Assembly: GCA_007258455.2 (NCBI GenBank) | Contig: VDFB02344161.1 | Coordinates: 124,001 to 188,000, forward strand | DNA: 64,000 nucleotides | Reading direction: 5' to 3' | DNA from: Sequoia sempervirens | Taxonomy: Eukaryota > Streptophyta > Pinopsida > Cupressales > Cupressaceae | Shown: piece after piece, positions 11,995 through 22,916 of the stretch | How positions within the stretch are numbered: the stretch's first letter is position 1 | How the letters are laid out: each line of letters opens with the position of its first letter | The notes under the pieces: generated by a model | The model's input: the letters and a program-made list of their open reading frames with translations, nothing else | What the model was told of the DNA's origin: nothing | Database searches by the model: none | Translations under genes and position numbers: made by a program

Positions 11995-12567
11995 ATGGTC
12001 GCCCAGTGTCGGTGTCGAGCCAAGCCATCCGTGTATAAATTCATGATGAATGGGTGCCGCTCCACCTCCACTCCTCGCAAAAACATTCTATTGATGTCAT
12101 TAGGCAACAAGATCCCAACACCTAGCTCCGCCACTGCAACCACATCCACATCATCCACTAATATTGTTGCTTTAAACACCATCCTTAGTAGTAGCAGACA
12201 CCAGAGCTTCGAGAGATTCAAATCCAATAGTGTAGCCAAGAAACACGATGAAATATCCGTGTTCGCCCTCGTCCTGTTGCTTGAGAAACATAATTGCTTT
12301 CTAATAACGATCCTTAATGCCTCAAGACAAAGAATGTCTTTGTTTAGGCAGATTTTCTTGAGCCTTCGGTCAGTGATGAAGCCTACAAAGGTAGACTACT
12401 TCTTTGAGCTCCTTAACCTAATTGACGCATCCATTTTGTTGATCACATTTGAACACTTCATCTATAGTTATAGGCACTCGCCATTGCTTCTCATGAAGTG
12501 CCTACTAACCTCATTAATTCACTTTGCCTCCAATCCCACTATCAATTTATTTCATACGGCTTTCTGA
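11995..12567 (+). CDS. unrecognised 190-codon ORF between repeat arms A and B
   Basis: An open frame of 190 codons with a Ser/Thr-rich stretch at about residues 35-70. I do not recognise any domain. The opposite strand also has an open frame (11940-12239, 99 codons), so coding may be on either strand or neither. It has higher GC and complexity than its flanks and lies exactly between two direct copies of a dispersed repeat, so it may be cargo or an internal part of a composite element. Confidence 0.2.
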   Translation: MVAQCRCRAKPSVYKFMMNGCRSTSTPRKNILLMSLGNKIPTPSSATATTSTSSTNIVALNTILSSSRHQSFERFKSNSVAKKHDEISVFALVLLLEKHNCFLITILNASRQRMSLFRQIFLSLRSVMKPTKVDYFFELLNLIDASILLITFEHFIYSYRHSPLLLMKCLLTSLIHFASNPTINLFHTAF

Positions 12568-12690
12568 AGGTAGAATTTAATTTCCTTTGACAACTTGTAC
12601 TTTGTGTTACAAATCCCAGGCGCGGGTGGGGCTAGAAATCACCCCACCAGCTTAGGATTTTTTCTGCCACTTGTTAATCGTATGAAGTTT

Positions 12691-12825
12691 GAAAATTCTC
12701 ACCAAATATTTTATATTTATTTTATATTTGAGTTTGAAAATTCTCACCAATTATTTTTTATTTATTTTATCTTTGAGTTTGAAAATTCTCACCAATTATT
12801 TATTTATTTATTTTATATTTGTTGA
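12691..12825 (+). repeat. 45-bp tandem repeat, three units
   Basis: Units start at 12691, 12736 and 12781, each beginning with GAAAATTCTCACCAA. The units are about 85-90% identical and AT-rich. Confidence 0.85.
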
Positions 12826-12913
12826 TAACATGAGCAACTGCCATAAATATATGAGCTTAAACTATACTACAAAATTTATGAAACTACCCACTTAAAAAAT
12901 AATTCTAAAAATG

Positions 12914-13145
12914 CCCCGACGAGTAGTTGAGTTCGCTTGGGGAGTGGGTTTGCTCCCCATTGGTCTCAGGTTGGACTCCGCTCCCGGGTTTAAAAGGTGG
13001 GACTTCTTGCAGGTGGGGGATCTCACCCGCAGGGGACGTGGGACTTCTTGCAGGTGGGGGATCTCACCCGCAGGGGACTAGTCTTGCCCGAGGGTACGGG
13101 TTGTTGGGTTGAGTCGGAATTGTACTATTAAAAAAAAAAAAAAAA
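12914..13145 (+). mobile_element. tRNA-derived SINE with poly(A) tail
   Basis: A GC-rich 230-bp block inside AT-rich DNA. It starts with a box A-like sequence (TAGTTGAGTTCG near 12924) and a box B-like sequence (GGTTGGACTCC at 12969-12979) about 33 bp later, which is tRNA-like spacing. It ends in a run of about 17 A (13129-13145). Comparison with arm A shows that this block interrupts a sequence that is continuous there. The flanks TCTAAAAATGCCCC and TCTCAAAAACACCC are a plausible imperfect target-site duplication. Family not known to me. Confidence 0.65.
12997..13078 (+). repeat. 41-bp perfect tandem duplication inside the SINE
   Basis: Two identical 41-bp units, 12997-13037 and 13038-13078, each beginning with GTGGGACTTCTTGCAGG. 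The unit contains TGGGGGATCTCACCC, a weak inverted repeat. Perfect identity suggests a recent event or a family-specific feature. Confidence 0.85.
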
Positions 13146-13540
13146 TCTCAAAAACACCCACTGAATTTTTTTAGGAAGCCCCTTCCATAAAATCCCACCC
13201 TTAACCATGAACTTACTAATTATGGAAACAAATCTCTTTGTGTGCTATCAATGCCTTTTTAAAAGAGGACAACCAATACCTTTAATGGCTGCTTATCTTT
13301 TGAAAGAGAATGTTTGACATAGCAAGATAGCATTTACATTAATTTTTTATCCGATTATCTTGAGTTTGCCTCAGAAGAACGCCTTGAGTTGCGAATACAA
13401 GCAAAATATTTTGCAATGCACCGAGACAGTCTATTTCCTGCCTGTGGATAAATGTCTTCTTAGCTCCTCAACAGAAATAGCAATACATTCTCTTTTTGTT
13501 TTGGTTTGTGGGTGTTCAAAGATTACATATAATTGCAAAT

Positions 13541-13801
13541 ATGTCTGAAGAAGTAGAAGAAGAGATGATGGCGTTGGAATCCATATTCTATGACAGCTTC
13601 TCCAAGATTGACGATCACCGATTCAGACTCAGAATTGATCCAGATCAGAATGATGCAGGTACACCTCCTCCATTGTTCCTGGAGATCTCATTGCCGGATG
13701 GGTACCCTCAGGACATCCCTCAATTTGACCTCAACAATCTCAACAACATCAAGTATTCTGAGCCTGCTAAGAAAGCAATCCTTGAAGGTCTACACGATCA
13801 G
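13541..13801 (+). CDS. RWDD4-like protein, exon 1 (RWD domain)
   Basis: 87 codons from ATG 13541 to a CAG|GTTCCT donor (phase 0). The ATG at 13541 is chosen because it starts MSEEVEEEMMALESIF, matching the acidic start of RWD proteins; the frame upstream (from 13496) does not. The segment has the RWD hallmarks EEEMMALESIF, the PLFLEISLP strand and the YPQDIPQF motif (the YPxxxP signature). By memory it aligns with the N-terminal half of animal RWDD4. RWD domains are protein-interaction modules related to the UBC fold; the cellular role of RWDD4 in plants is not known to me. No stop or frameshift. Exon 2 is 18.9 kb downstream. Confidence 0.85.
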
Positions 13802-16030
13802 GTTCCTTCCTTTCTGTTTAGTTTTTTTGTTTGTTTTCTTGTTTCCAGTTGGGTTTTATTTTTTCTGCTATTGGCTATCTTGGTGTATATTTTGTTTCAT
13901 CTTTTTGTAGCATTTTATGGACACCTCACAAAATGTGTAATACAATTGTATCGGGTTATTTTCTTTTCGTTAACATTTCAATATATTTTTAAAGCTCTTT
14001 TATTGGTTGTTTTTGGTGTAGATTCTACTTCAACTTTTTATTTGCATTTTAGGGATATTCATAATATGTGTAGTTCCATTGCGATTACCATTGTTTTCGT
14101 ATTTTAGGGATGCCCACTAATTGGGCAGTACTGTTATTCAATTACCAAATCATATGGCTTTTTAAAAATCATTTGGACCTGGGGCGGACATAGATTATTC
14201 GGCGAGTTTTGTTTCAACACGATCTTCATTAATGGGTTGAAACATAGAGATGTAAAAATTTGAACAATATATACAAAAAATACAGTATAAGTTTCTTTGC
14301 TCCCAGAAACCAAAATATATTATGCCAGGCATGTTGGTGAGGCTTGTAAAAAACCTCATAGAGATATTGCTGAGAATTTCTCAGAAAATTTTCACTGTTA
14401 AGTAGTTCTGTAGCAAGTAACTTTTTTGGTGCCGCAACAGGGTTTTCTAATTCTCCACAGTAGATTAGTAAAAGTTTATTTCAAGAAAAAATTTCAGAAA
14501 ATTCAATCACAGCTTATCAGTTTTCTGAAAGCTTCCATAAATAGTTGGAGTGGTGACTGCATTTGTCAGACCCCTTAAATAATCATAAATTACAAATCTT
14601 TATTGTCTATTAGTCTAGATTTATTCTCTCCCCTATAATTATCCCCTATTGCTAACCGCATACCCAACAGTCTTCTGATATATTTGCTCCTAGATAGAGT
14701 GATTAAGTAAAGCTTTTTCCTCATATGCTGATGATTTATTGAAATGGTACATAATTATTCAAAACTTTCCTCTTTTTCTGAGTGATGGTGACATATAACT
14801 AATATCCTCCCTGCCATGTTTAATATTGATGCTCCTTGCTCTGTTTCCCTCTATTACACCCATACAAAATCTACAAAATGTTGGGCTCAACGTGCAACTA
14901 ATCCAATGACAGAAAATAATTAAAGAACACATTGACTATGGCATCACCAGGTACCAATGTTTGGATTAAAGACAAGATATAGCTTGAAAGGAATAAGGGA
15001 GTCTCTGTATGCATTAATATCAGAAATAAAATAGTATGTTAAGAAGAAAATAGGAATCACAAAGTTCCATAGAAAATAAACACATCTTAACAGTCATAAT
15101 AGTAGCTTGTGCAAAAGGAAGAAGCCCCAGTAACACAAATTTGAACAACAGTCCTTCCTTTTTCTTTGCCTCCTTCCTATCAATACTTTTTCTATCGATC
15201 TCCAGCCTACCTTCCTACCATGTAAAAACTGAACAACCTATTCTAAATATTGAAAAACATGGCCATCGTGGGAGGCCAGCATGCCCCCTATCTCTCAACT
15301 GATAGACAAACAAACATTTTCTTAATAAATTTTTATAATAGATAATTCAGTGGTTCAAATTCCAGCAATGTGATCACCAATTTTAGTAGTCGCCCACTAG
15401 GTGGTTCTATAAGTGTGCATCTTTCTCCCCATTGCAAAAAAGAATTCTGAAACTCCCGGTTTAGAATCAGTTTCATTTGATTTCATTTGTTTTCTCTATA
15501 AGTCAAACCTAATTTTTACCTTGCTTGCAACTATACACTGTTTAGCCAAATTAAATATAAACATCCTCCTTTGCTGTAAACTCAATGAAATCTGCCATAG
15601 CAAGTACATTGCTCTCTTCAAAATTTATGTACAAAATAGCCATGTGATATTAAATGAATATTGAGATCAATTTACTGCTGTAAGCAAAACCATAGCATGT
15701 GGTATTCTTGATGCTATAATTATGAGAGTAAATTAATTTCCTATATCTTCCCAGTACCAACAAAATTTACAAAACCTGATGAGAATTTATCAAATTGGCA
15801 CACATGCTTATGTCATTCATGTTTTCATTATCAAACTCCCCAATGATACGCTCTTTCACTATGTTTACTTTGGCCATTTAAAAAAATATTATCTTCTCTG
15901 CTACCAAGCTTCTTGCTGCATTGAACTGCATTTATCGTGCTGGATATAGTGACTTGTCATTCTTGGTAAACAATGCCACTACCAAGTGGTACATTTACTG
16001 ACATCTCCATGGGAAAGTGCTGTACCCATT

Positions 16031-16378
16031 TCATCTACCTCTTTTTTTTTTCACATTTATCTTCAGGCATGGCATCATAGGTGCAATGGTTTTTGCAATA
16101 TGCAGATCAGTCTGAACTTCAATTTTACTTTCAAGAGTGCAATCACTGATGTGCTTATCTTCAGCTTTATCATCAATCTCCTCTTCATGAAGGACTTCTC
16201 TATCTTCAGGATATGACATGATTCCTTCTACCTGTTCATGTTCTTTTCAACAATTTCGTTTCGAACACAGTCCTAAATCCCAACTATTTCCTCTCAGAAA
16301 CTCTCCGCAAAGAACATCTATTGGCTTGCCATCCATTAATAACTCCAACCCTACAAGGGGTTTCTCTTTTCCTCTTAT
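16031..16378 (-). pseudogene. unrecognised minus-strand protein fragment
   Basis: One reading frame of about 115 codons with a single TGA. It has coding-like features: a segment containing PLVGLELLMDGKPIDVLCGE, then, after the stop, an acidic stretch (SYPEDREVLHEEEIDDKAED). I do not recognise the family. It lies in intron 1 of the RWDD4-like gene on the opposite strand and may be a decayed gene or retroelement fragment. Confidence 0.3.
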
Positions 16379-16544
16379 AACAACTCCATCTCTTGGCTAA
16401 TCTTAGCATCAACCTCTTTTTTTCTTAACTAATGTATCTTGCTTAGAAGCTGAGTATATATTCCTGTCTATGTTGCCAGTTTGGGTTTGGCAGTTGTCTG
16501 ATTTTTTTAACCCAGGTTTTGTATGGCTAGGTTCAGCCATACAA

Positions 16545-16605
16545 TACATACATACATGCATGTGCATGCATACATACACACACACACACACATGCATATA
16601 TATCA
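16545..16605 (+). repeat. (CATA)/(CA) microsatellite
   Basis: Runs of ACATACATACATGCATG followed by ACACACACACACACACA. It directly precedes the first copy of a 200-bp duplicated block. Confidence 0.85.
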
Positions 16606-16905
16606 TGGTCTAGTTAATGTGGAGGTGAATCCCTCCTCTCATTTATAGGGCTCACCACCTCTGACCTATATATTGGCATAAATCATTCATTTATCTCAGT
16701 ATTACCTGCCCCTTTTGAGTGCTAACTGTATCTCATAGCTCTCCCCACCTCTCCACTATAGAGAGGTAGGGGAAAGGAAGGGGTGGGAGAATGTCAGCTT
16801 CATGGGCTCAGTTATATAGGAACGGTATGCACCAAGAATGAAAGGCTGAGGAGTATGGTAGTTCCCTCTCTCTCTCTATATATATAATACATATATGTGT
16901 ATATA

Positions 16906-16941
<36 letters not shown>

Positions 16942-17150
16942 ACACAGTCTAGGTAATGTTGGGGGTGAACCCGGCCTCTCATTTATAGAGCCACCACCCC
17001 TGCTGTCTCTATATTGGCATAAGTCATTCATTCATCTCAGTTTTACCTACCTCTTGTGAGTGCTACTGCTAACTGTACCTCCTACCTCTCCCCACCAATC
17101 CAATAAAGGGAGGTAGGGGAAAGGAGGGGGTGGGAGAATGTCAGCTTGGT
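16604..17150 (+). repeat. direct duplication of a ~200-bp block with intervening microsatellite
   Basis: Block 1 at 16604-16800 and block 2 at 16944-17150 share ATATTGGCATAA, CATTCATT, GAGGTAGGGGAAAGGA and GTGGGAGAATGTCAGCTT in the same order. Each copy is immediately preceded by a microsatellite: CA repeats before copy 1, and CT/TA/GT repeats (16865-16942) before copy 2. The duplicated unit therefore probably includes the simple repeat. Confidence 0.75.
16865..16942 (+). repeat. CT/TA/GT microsatellite
   Basis: Consecutive (CT)n, (TA)n, (TG)n and (TA)12-type runs. It lies just upstream of the second duplicated block. Confidence 0.9.
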
Positions 17151-17488
17151 AGTTCCCAATCTATCCTACTGGGGCCCTACTTTTCTAATAACTTGCGCTG
17201 GTGATTGAGTGCTTTGCTCTCCCCAATGGCTGGTGGAAGCAAGCCAAGTGATTGATCAAATTCAATTGATTGTGACTGATTCACCCAGTTATATAGATAG
17301 GGAGATCTGGATGATACCTATATCTATATATATCTTAAAAATATATAAGAATAATCTAATAACAATATAAATATATTAAACATATTTAAAAATAAAATAT
17401 CAGTGAACAACTAAACCCCACTTTCCTCTTGTGGTAGGTATATTATAAATGATGGTAATTACGCATGTTCTAAGTATATTAATTGAAA

Positions 17489-17926
17489 TTATGTGAATAT
17501 GGGTAGTCCAGACCACATGACGGGATTAAGCGAATTATGAATTTGTATAACTTTTAATTGAACCTTATTAGAAATTTCTAGAATGACCTCATTTACAGTG
17601 GCCTTCCATACTTGCCCACAAATATTATCATCAAAGAAAATATGGCTGCCATCAAGTATTATACGAAAATGGTGAAGCTTATAATTTCTCATCAGAAAAT
17701 GACCAGCTGTTTGGTGTATGCATCCACCAACAGCAGGTCATGCTGTTGCCTTGCTGGCAGCCTCAACCTCAATATGGTGAAGGGAAAAATTGTGGTCTCT
17801 GATCAACTTTATTTTCCTACAATGAAGGGGAGACTGGTGCCATGGAGGAGGGCAAAGTAGTGGTGAGAGTAGGAGATGCAGGAATGATTGTTGCAAACAA
17901 AGTGCTTTACAGGGCAACAGGAGCAC
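17489..17926 (-). pseudogene. unrecognised minus-strand reading frame with one stop
   Basis: A frame of about 146 codons with one internal stop (between an ORF ending at 17738 and one starting at 17692, same frame). It contains GHFLMRNYKLHHFRIILDGS and GQVWKATVNEVILEISNKVQ-like segments that look protein-like rather than random. Family unknown. It may belong with the fragments at 16.0-16.4 and 19.1-19.4 kb on the same strand. Confidence 0.25.
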
Positions 17927-19146
17927 CTTACTAATCCTAAGAATCTACCAGCTATTAGCGTGGGTTTAGCAACTGGAGAAGAAACCAAAGGCTACATTAA
18001 CAGTGCCAGGACTAATGTGATGGACACCATGAGTCTCACAACCCATACAATAAAAATGCAGAATACTTATTTCTGCCCATGGTTTCTCCTAGGTTCGCCT
18101 AGGGCACAGCTTGGATGACTTGGGCACCCCTTGGGTATGTCTTAGAATACCTAGCACATACTTGGGCTGTCCGGGCTTTGCCTAGGGTGGACCCCAGGGG
18201 ACCCATCACTGGACCCATTTAAGCTGGGTATGGGGGCCAGGATGACCAATCCGAGCAGCATAGATTCCTGTCAAATCTTCTTCATTCTCTCACAACCAGG
18301 GAATACAATATTCTACCTTCTCTGTCTTTGCTTTCTCATTATTTTGAAATTTTCCTCTAATTTCTTGTTGCTTGATTTGTTCCTCTAACATCTATGTGAA
18401 TTCATTTACCTCAAATTCTGATTTCTGCAACCTGTGTTGCCTATTTTTTGTCTGTTCTGCATCTGTCCTTGTCTTGGTTTTCTTCCAACTTGTTGATCTT
18501 CCTTATATTGTGTGTTGACTCCATCTCTTCATCCTCACTGAACTATGTTGTTCATCTAGTAATTTTTTTAAGGCTTTTTGTACCTAATGGAACAGTTCTG
18601 CTTAGGGCTTTGGGTTATTCTACACAAAACTCTCAATTTTCCATAGAATTTTTTTTTTCCACCAGGGTAATTCCCCAACACTTTCAAGGTTTACCTGCAT
18701 GAATTTTGTTTCTTGATGTACTGCTTCCAACTAAACATGTCCTCACGGTGTCTTTGCATTCACCGATTTATAAATTATTATAAAGTTTTGTTTTGCTAGT
18801 AATTGGGTGATGCTCGTCATTTGGACATGCTCCCGAATCATGGAGGTTGCAGCCTTATTGCAGGATATCATCATTGGTGTATACAGGATTCTGTCCCAGG
18901 CAATCTGATCAATATCCATTTCTTTCAAATTTGGTTGTGCCAACACTTAATGCTTTCCAGGGTTCATTCCAACCTGTATCACACAATTTTCCTGCAACTC
19001 CTGGTGGTAATTCATTGCATCAATGACTTGAATGGTGACTTGTCCCGTGTTATCCTCCAACATAACACTCATCTCCTGCACTATTAGATTGGAAGCTTCG
19101 CAATGTAGATATTTTAATATCACAGCTTGACAATAATGGTTTCAGC

Positions 19147-19440
19147 TCAATTTACCACCCAAGTTGGCTTGGCTACAAAATCTCCTTCTACAGACACATT
19201 GGCAAGTGCCGACAGTTCATTCAACAACTTTATGTGGTATTCTCCCATGGAATCTTTGGCAGGGGTGTAGCTTTCGTAGTTCACAAAAGGCAACTGTTCA
19301 ATCTTGATTTTCTTGCTTTTCATGTTGAACAGAATCAAGAGGAGAGATAAAGTTGAAGCTTGCAATGGGTGAAACTGAATGCCAAAGTGTGAAATGGAGC
19401 TGTTGCCATATTGTGAGATAAACTCAATGCAAAGTGACAA
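19147..19440 (-). CDS. unrecognised 97-codon minus-strand ORF
   Basis: Encodes a segment with SKKIKIEQLPFVNYESYTPA and a C-terminus FVAKPTWVVN. No domain recognised. Could be a further piece of the decayed minus-strand sequence seen at 16.0 and 17.5 kb, or chance. Confidence 0.2.
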   Translation of the reverse strand: MSLCIEFISQYGNSSISHFGIQFHPLQASTLSLLLILFNMKSKKIKIEQLPFVNYESYTPAKDSMGEYHIKLLNELSALANVSVEGDFVAKPTWVVN

Positions 19441-19821
19441 TATTCCAATTTATTAATAGTCTTGCCCACATGCTGTGAATGATATACAGGTTGGAAGTAA
19501 TTAATTGACAAGATGGAGGTTTATGCCATGCCTACCCAAGTACTCCACCTGCTGTGTCCATTGCCTTGTGTAATGCCAAGGGCCACTTCAGCTGCTTAAC
19601 ACCTCTAATCATGATCTCAAGTTGGTAAGGCTATCCCATCAATCTTAGTTGTAAGCACTGCTGGCTATTGTAATTGAGAGTTCATCTATTTGCGTCCTTT
19701 TGCTGATAATTGCCCAGTGCAGCTACTCAAACCAAATTTTAAAATTCAATTGAAATGTCATGATGTTGGAAGGAGGATCCCTTGTGTTAAATATAAGTAT
19801 CTTCATATAGTTGTGCAGGCG

Positions 19822-19990
19822 GAATCAATTATGCAGAAAATAAATTAGTTGTGGAGGAATAATCAGTTTGCAGAAATTAAATTTGCTGTGAAGGAATACT
19901 CAGTTTTGGAGAAATAAATTAGCTGTGGAGGTATGAACCAGTTACAGAGAAATAGGTTAGTGATGAAGAATAAATCAATCATGCAGGAAT
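19822..19990 (+). repeat. ~40-bp degenerate tandem repeat, about four units
   Basis: Units of the form TCAGTTTGCAGAAATAAATT followed by AGCTGTGGAGGAAT recur at about 36-42 bp spacing with substitutions and small indels. Confidence 0.7.
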
Positions 19991-20442
19991 GTTTTAATAA
20001 TGGTCAATAGTATCCATTAATTTCTGCAGTCAATTACTTGTCAATTATGCAGCCAACATTTGAAAAATGTCAGTTAATAATAAATTTATCCTAAAAATTC
20101 CAAAAACACTTTGAAGCGAGTTATACTAATGCCTGAGTCCTGTAGGAATTGTTACAAGGCTTTAAAGCTGAAGGTAAAAGGATTGTTGGAGCTGGACAAC
20201 ATCTTGGGCCAATTAAGTCTCTTTCCAGCCATTTCTGGCCTTTATTCATTTTAACCACTATCTCTATCTGCAAAATTGGAAAACCAGGTTTGATTCATGG
20301 ATGTGGGTAAACAATTATTTGGCTTTAAGATGAGAGGAAGTATCAATTACCCCAAATATCCCCCTTCACAAATCTCTGGCCAAGATGTGTAGTTGTGTAT
20401 TTCAATGGAATTCAAAATTAGGCAAGAGATGAAGGTTCTATT

Positions 20443-20734
20443 TATTAAAAATATGGACAGAGAGAGATTAGGAGCATATTTAGCACACAATAATATTATA
20501 TTTTCGCTCTGTTTCACATTCAATACACGGCTAATATATAGCCACTTACATAGCCAAACAACCTCCTATTTAATAGGGAGGTGTTATTACAAATATCCCG
20601 GAATACCATTCACGGGTATAATACACTAACCACTAACTATTCATGATATATTGTTATTTCAGCAATAAATACAACTAACCATCAAACCTATAATTCTAAC
20701 AAACAAGTGAACACTAACAATAGTTTTTCCAACA
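20443..20734 (-). repeat. 3' LTR of the gag-only element
   Basis: 292 bp, starting TGTTGGAAAAAC in the element's sense. It is preceded by the polypurine tract AAGGGAGGAA (20744-20735, minus strand). Confidence 0.9.
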
Positions 20735-21284
20735 TTCCTCCCTTAGTGTGAACATGGTAATAATTCACACCCTTCATTTGCTGTAAGCCCAACTCTTGTG
20801 GGTCATGATCTTGATTCAAAATGAAAGGCACCTCGCATCAACCTTTCATGGTTTTCACATAGGTTTACCACAAACCTAGACATGAACATGAACCCACTCA
20901 TCTGTTCACCTCATGTGGTTTTCTGGATCCTCCCACAAACCCTTTCAAGATCCATGAACTGCATTATACTAGTGCTTTTGTTCATTACAATATTTTACAC
21001 TAGGGGTTTTTTTAAAAAGCATAGAAAACAAAAGCACGCTTTACAATAGAAAATGAAATGCCACCAGAGTTGATAAGCGGCCCCGTCATTGGTGACTGGT
21101 AAGTGCCCTCCTTCCTCCATTGCCTTCTGCCTTCAATCTTGAATTATTTAAAACACATATTCCTCATCACGAGGACATGGCAACTCTTCATTGCTAGCAT
21201 ATTCTTTCCAATCTGCTTCTTTAGCCAAGGAAGCACGATGATCTAGTTTATCATCTAGTAGATCTTGTGCCCTCTTCTTGCAAT

Positions 21285-21956
21285 TCAAATTACATGTCCT
21301 ATTCCATTACAATAGAAGCATTTGATTTTTCCTTGTGAAGAAATATTCTTGGATTTGTACTTTCCTTTTCTTGCTTTGTTATGTACAAACAAGACCTCAT
21401 CAGATTCTGAATCTTCATTATGATCAAGTAGAGTAGATATTACTCCTTCAAGACTAATAGTTACTTTGCTTAATGTGAACACCATTCTAGACATATATTT
21501 AGGCAAACTATTCAGAAGTATTGCTTTGGCATCATCATCTTTTACTTTCTCATTAATCTCAGCTAGCTGATTTAGGAGAGAGTGAAACTTACTAATATGA
21601 TCTGCCATGTTTGTACCTTTTTCCATCTTCAATCCATACAATCTTTGCTTCAATGTTGTCTTGGCACTTTCTACTTCAGATTCGAAGAGCTTGTTCAATG
21701 ACTCCCAAATCTCTTTTGCCGACTTCGCAAAATCCACATGGTGTAAATATGCTTTTGATAAGCCGAGACCAATAGTTGCCAAAGCTTTCCGATTTTTGAT
21801 ATTCCACTTAGCAAGTTCATCTACATCAGTTGGTGTGACTGAGTTCGGTTTGACAACATCCCAAAGATCCTTTTCTATCAAGTGTAGCAACATCTGTATC
21901 TGCCATGTATGGAAGTCTCTACCATCGAATTTCTCAATGAAACTTAATTTATCCAT
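21285..21956 (-). CDS. Copia-type gag of the gag-only element
   Basis: The likely start is the ATG at 21956 (MDKLSFIEKFDGRDFHTWQ, the usual gag opening with F-G-x-F-x-x-W spacing); the open frame extends upstream to 22058. It covers the UBN2-type gag region (IWESLNKLFES, LYGLKMEKGTNMADHI, LLNSLPK) and ends at a CCHC zinc knuckle: CFYCNGIGH is present, but the last cysteine is lost by a frameshift at about 21287. Shifting frame restores a cysteine (NCKKRAQ) and about 40 more codons. Gag packages RNA in virus-like particles. Confidence 0.88.
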   Translation of the reverse strand: MDKLSFIEKFDGRDFHTWQIQMLLHLIEKDLWDVVKPNSVTPTDVDELAKWNIKNRKALATIGLGLSKAYLHHVDFAKSAKEIWESLNKLFESEVESAKTTLKQRLYGLKMEKGTNMADHISKFHSLLNQLAEINEKVKDDDAKAILLNSLPKYMSRMVFTLSKVTISLEGVISTLLDHNEDSESDEVLFVHNKARKGKYKSKNISSQGKIKCFYCNGIGHVI

Positions 21957-22903
21957 GACTACTCTTTTAATCAAAGGTGTCGGGTTCAACCTATAATGCA
22001 TCTTGACTATAACACTTTGACACAAGGACAATTGATTTTCTAATAACAACAATACCACTATAAGACTATTAAAACTTTATTTTAATTTCTAATATAGTAG
22101 TATTAAAACACAATTCTAAATATTGATTCTATAAAAAGAATAATTTTAACCACTATGAAATTACCTAGGATGACAATAATCTAAACCCTAAAATGCCCAC
22201 CTCTTAGCAAATTCGAGCCACAGGGATACGATATTTGGCAATTATCGAAGGTAATGACCAGAGCAAACAAATTGATTGCAATGAGTGCAGCGCGGGACAA
22301 ATCACGCCACCAACACAAAATCGCACTTTCAACCACAAAATCTGCGAACATAATGGGGCATCACACGGTCTCTACAAAGAGATTCAATAATGCATGGTGA
22401 TAAAAAACTCGCCTTTGCTTGCCGATTGATGGGAGTCGATCATACACATCAGATCTTGCTGCTGTTCAATGCTTATCGCATTCCAGTGCTCATGTTCATG
22501 AAAGGTAGATGCACAAAACAGACTTTTAATACCATAGTTCTTACAAATTTGTCCAAAGAATGCACAAGCTCAGAAGCCCTTCACAGATTGTAATGTTAGA
22601 AGTTGTAGATCAAGCATTTCACATAGCCCGAATAAATAATAAGGATGGCATCATAAAAGATATGTGAATAAAGAGGTCTCATCCTTCATAAATGCTAGTT
22701 GGCTCCATCCAAACGGTTGAATGTTCCTAAACACCACTATCAAATGCATTGAGCATAGATATGCAAGCCTAGAATAAAGACAACAATCGAAACAATGGGC
22801 ACAACTAGCAAGCTGCGTGGCTGGAGAGCAAAAATGAGTCAAAATCGCGCTTCCACATTCCCACGCCCGAATGCCGAGAGGTTGTGATTACAATTTTGTG
22901 CAA

Positions 22904-22916
22904 GGCTCTGATACCA
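22904..22916 (-). promoter_or_regulatory. primer-binding site (initiator tRNA-Met)
   Basis: TGGTATCAGAGCC on the minus strand, immediately after the 5' LTR. It matches the standard plant Copia site complementary to initiator methionine tRNA. Confidence 0.92.

Larger units (their letters stand above)
12618..13190 (+). repeat. dispersed repeat arm B, disrupted by a minisatellite and a SINE
   Basis: Contains the same ordered blocks as arm A: the GGTGGGG...CCCCACC hairpin at 12620-12645, ATAAATATATGAGCTTAAAC near 12843, and CCACTGAATTTTTTTAGGAAGC near 13155. It is expanded by a 45-bp tandem repeat (12691-12825) and split by a SINE (about 12914-13145). Confidence 0.6.

Noticed and set aside
13496..14107. 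203-codon ORF extending exon 1 of the RWDD4-like gene on both sides
   Set aside because: The upstream 15 residues and everything after 13801 do not match the family; 13801 is an in-phase splice donor and the downstream text is hydrophobic intron sequence.
14728..14745. CTGATGA followed by GAAA, resembling a hammerhead core
   Set aside because: There is no stem II between the two motifs and no flanking complementarity.
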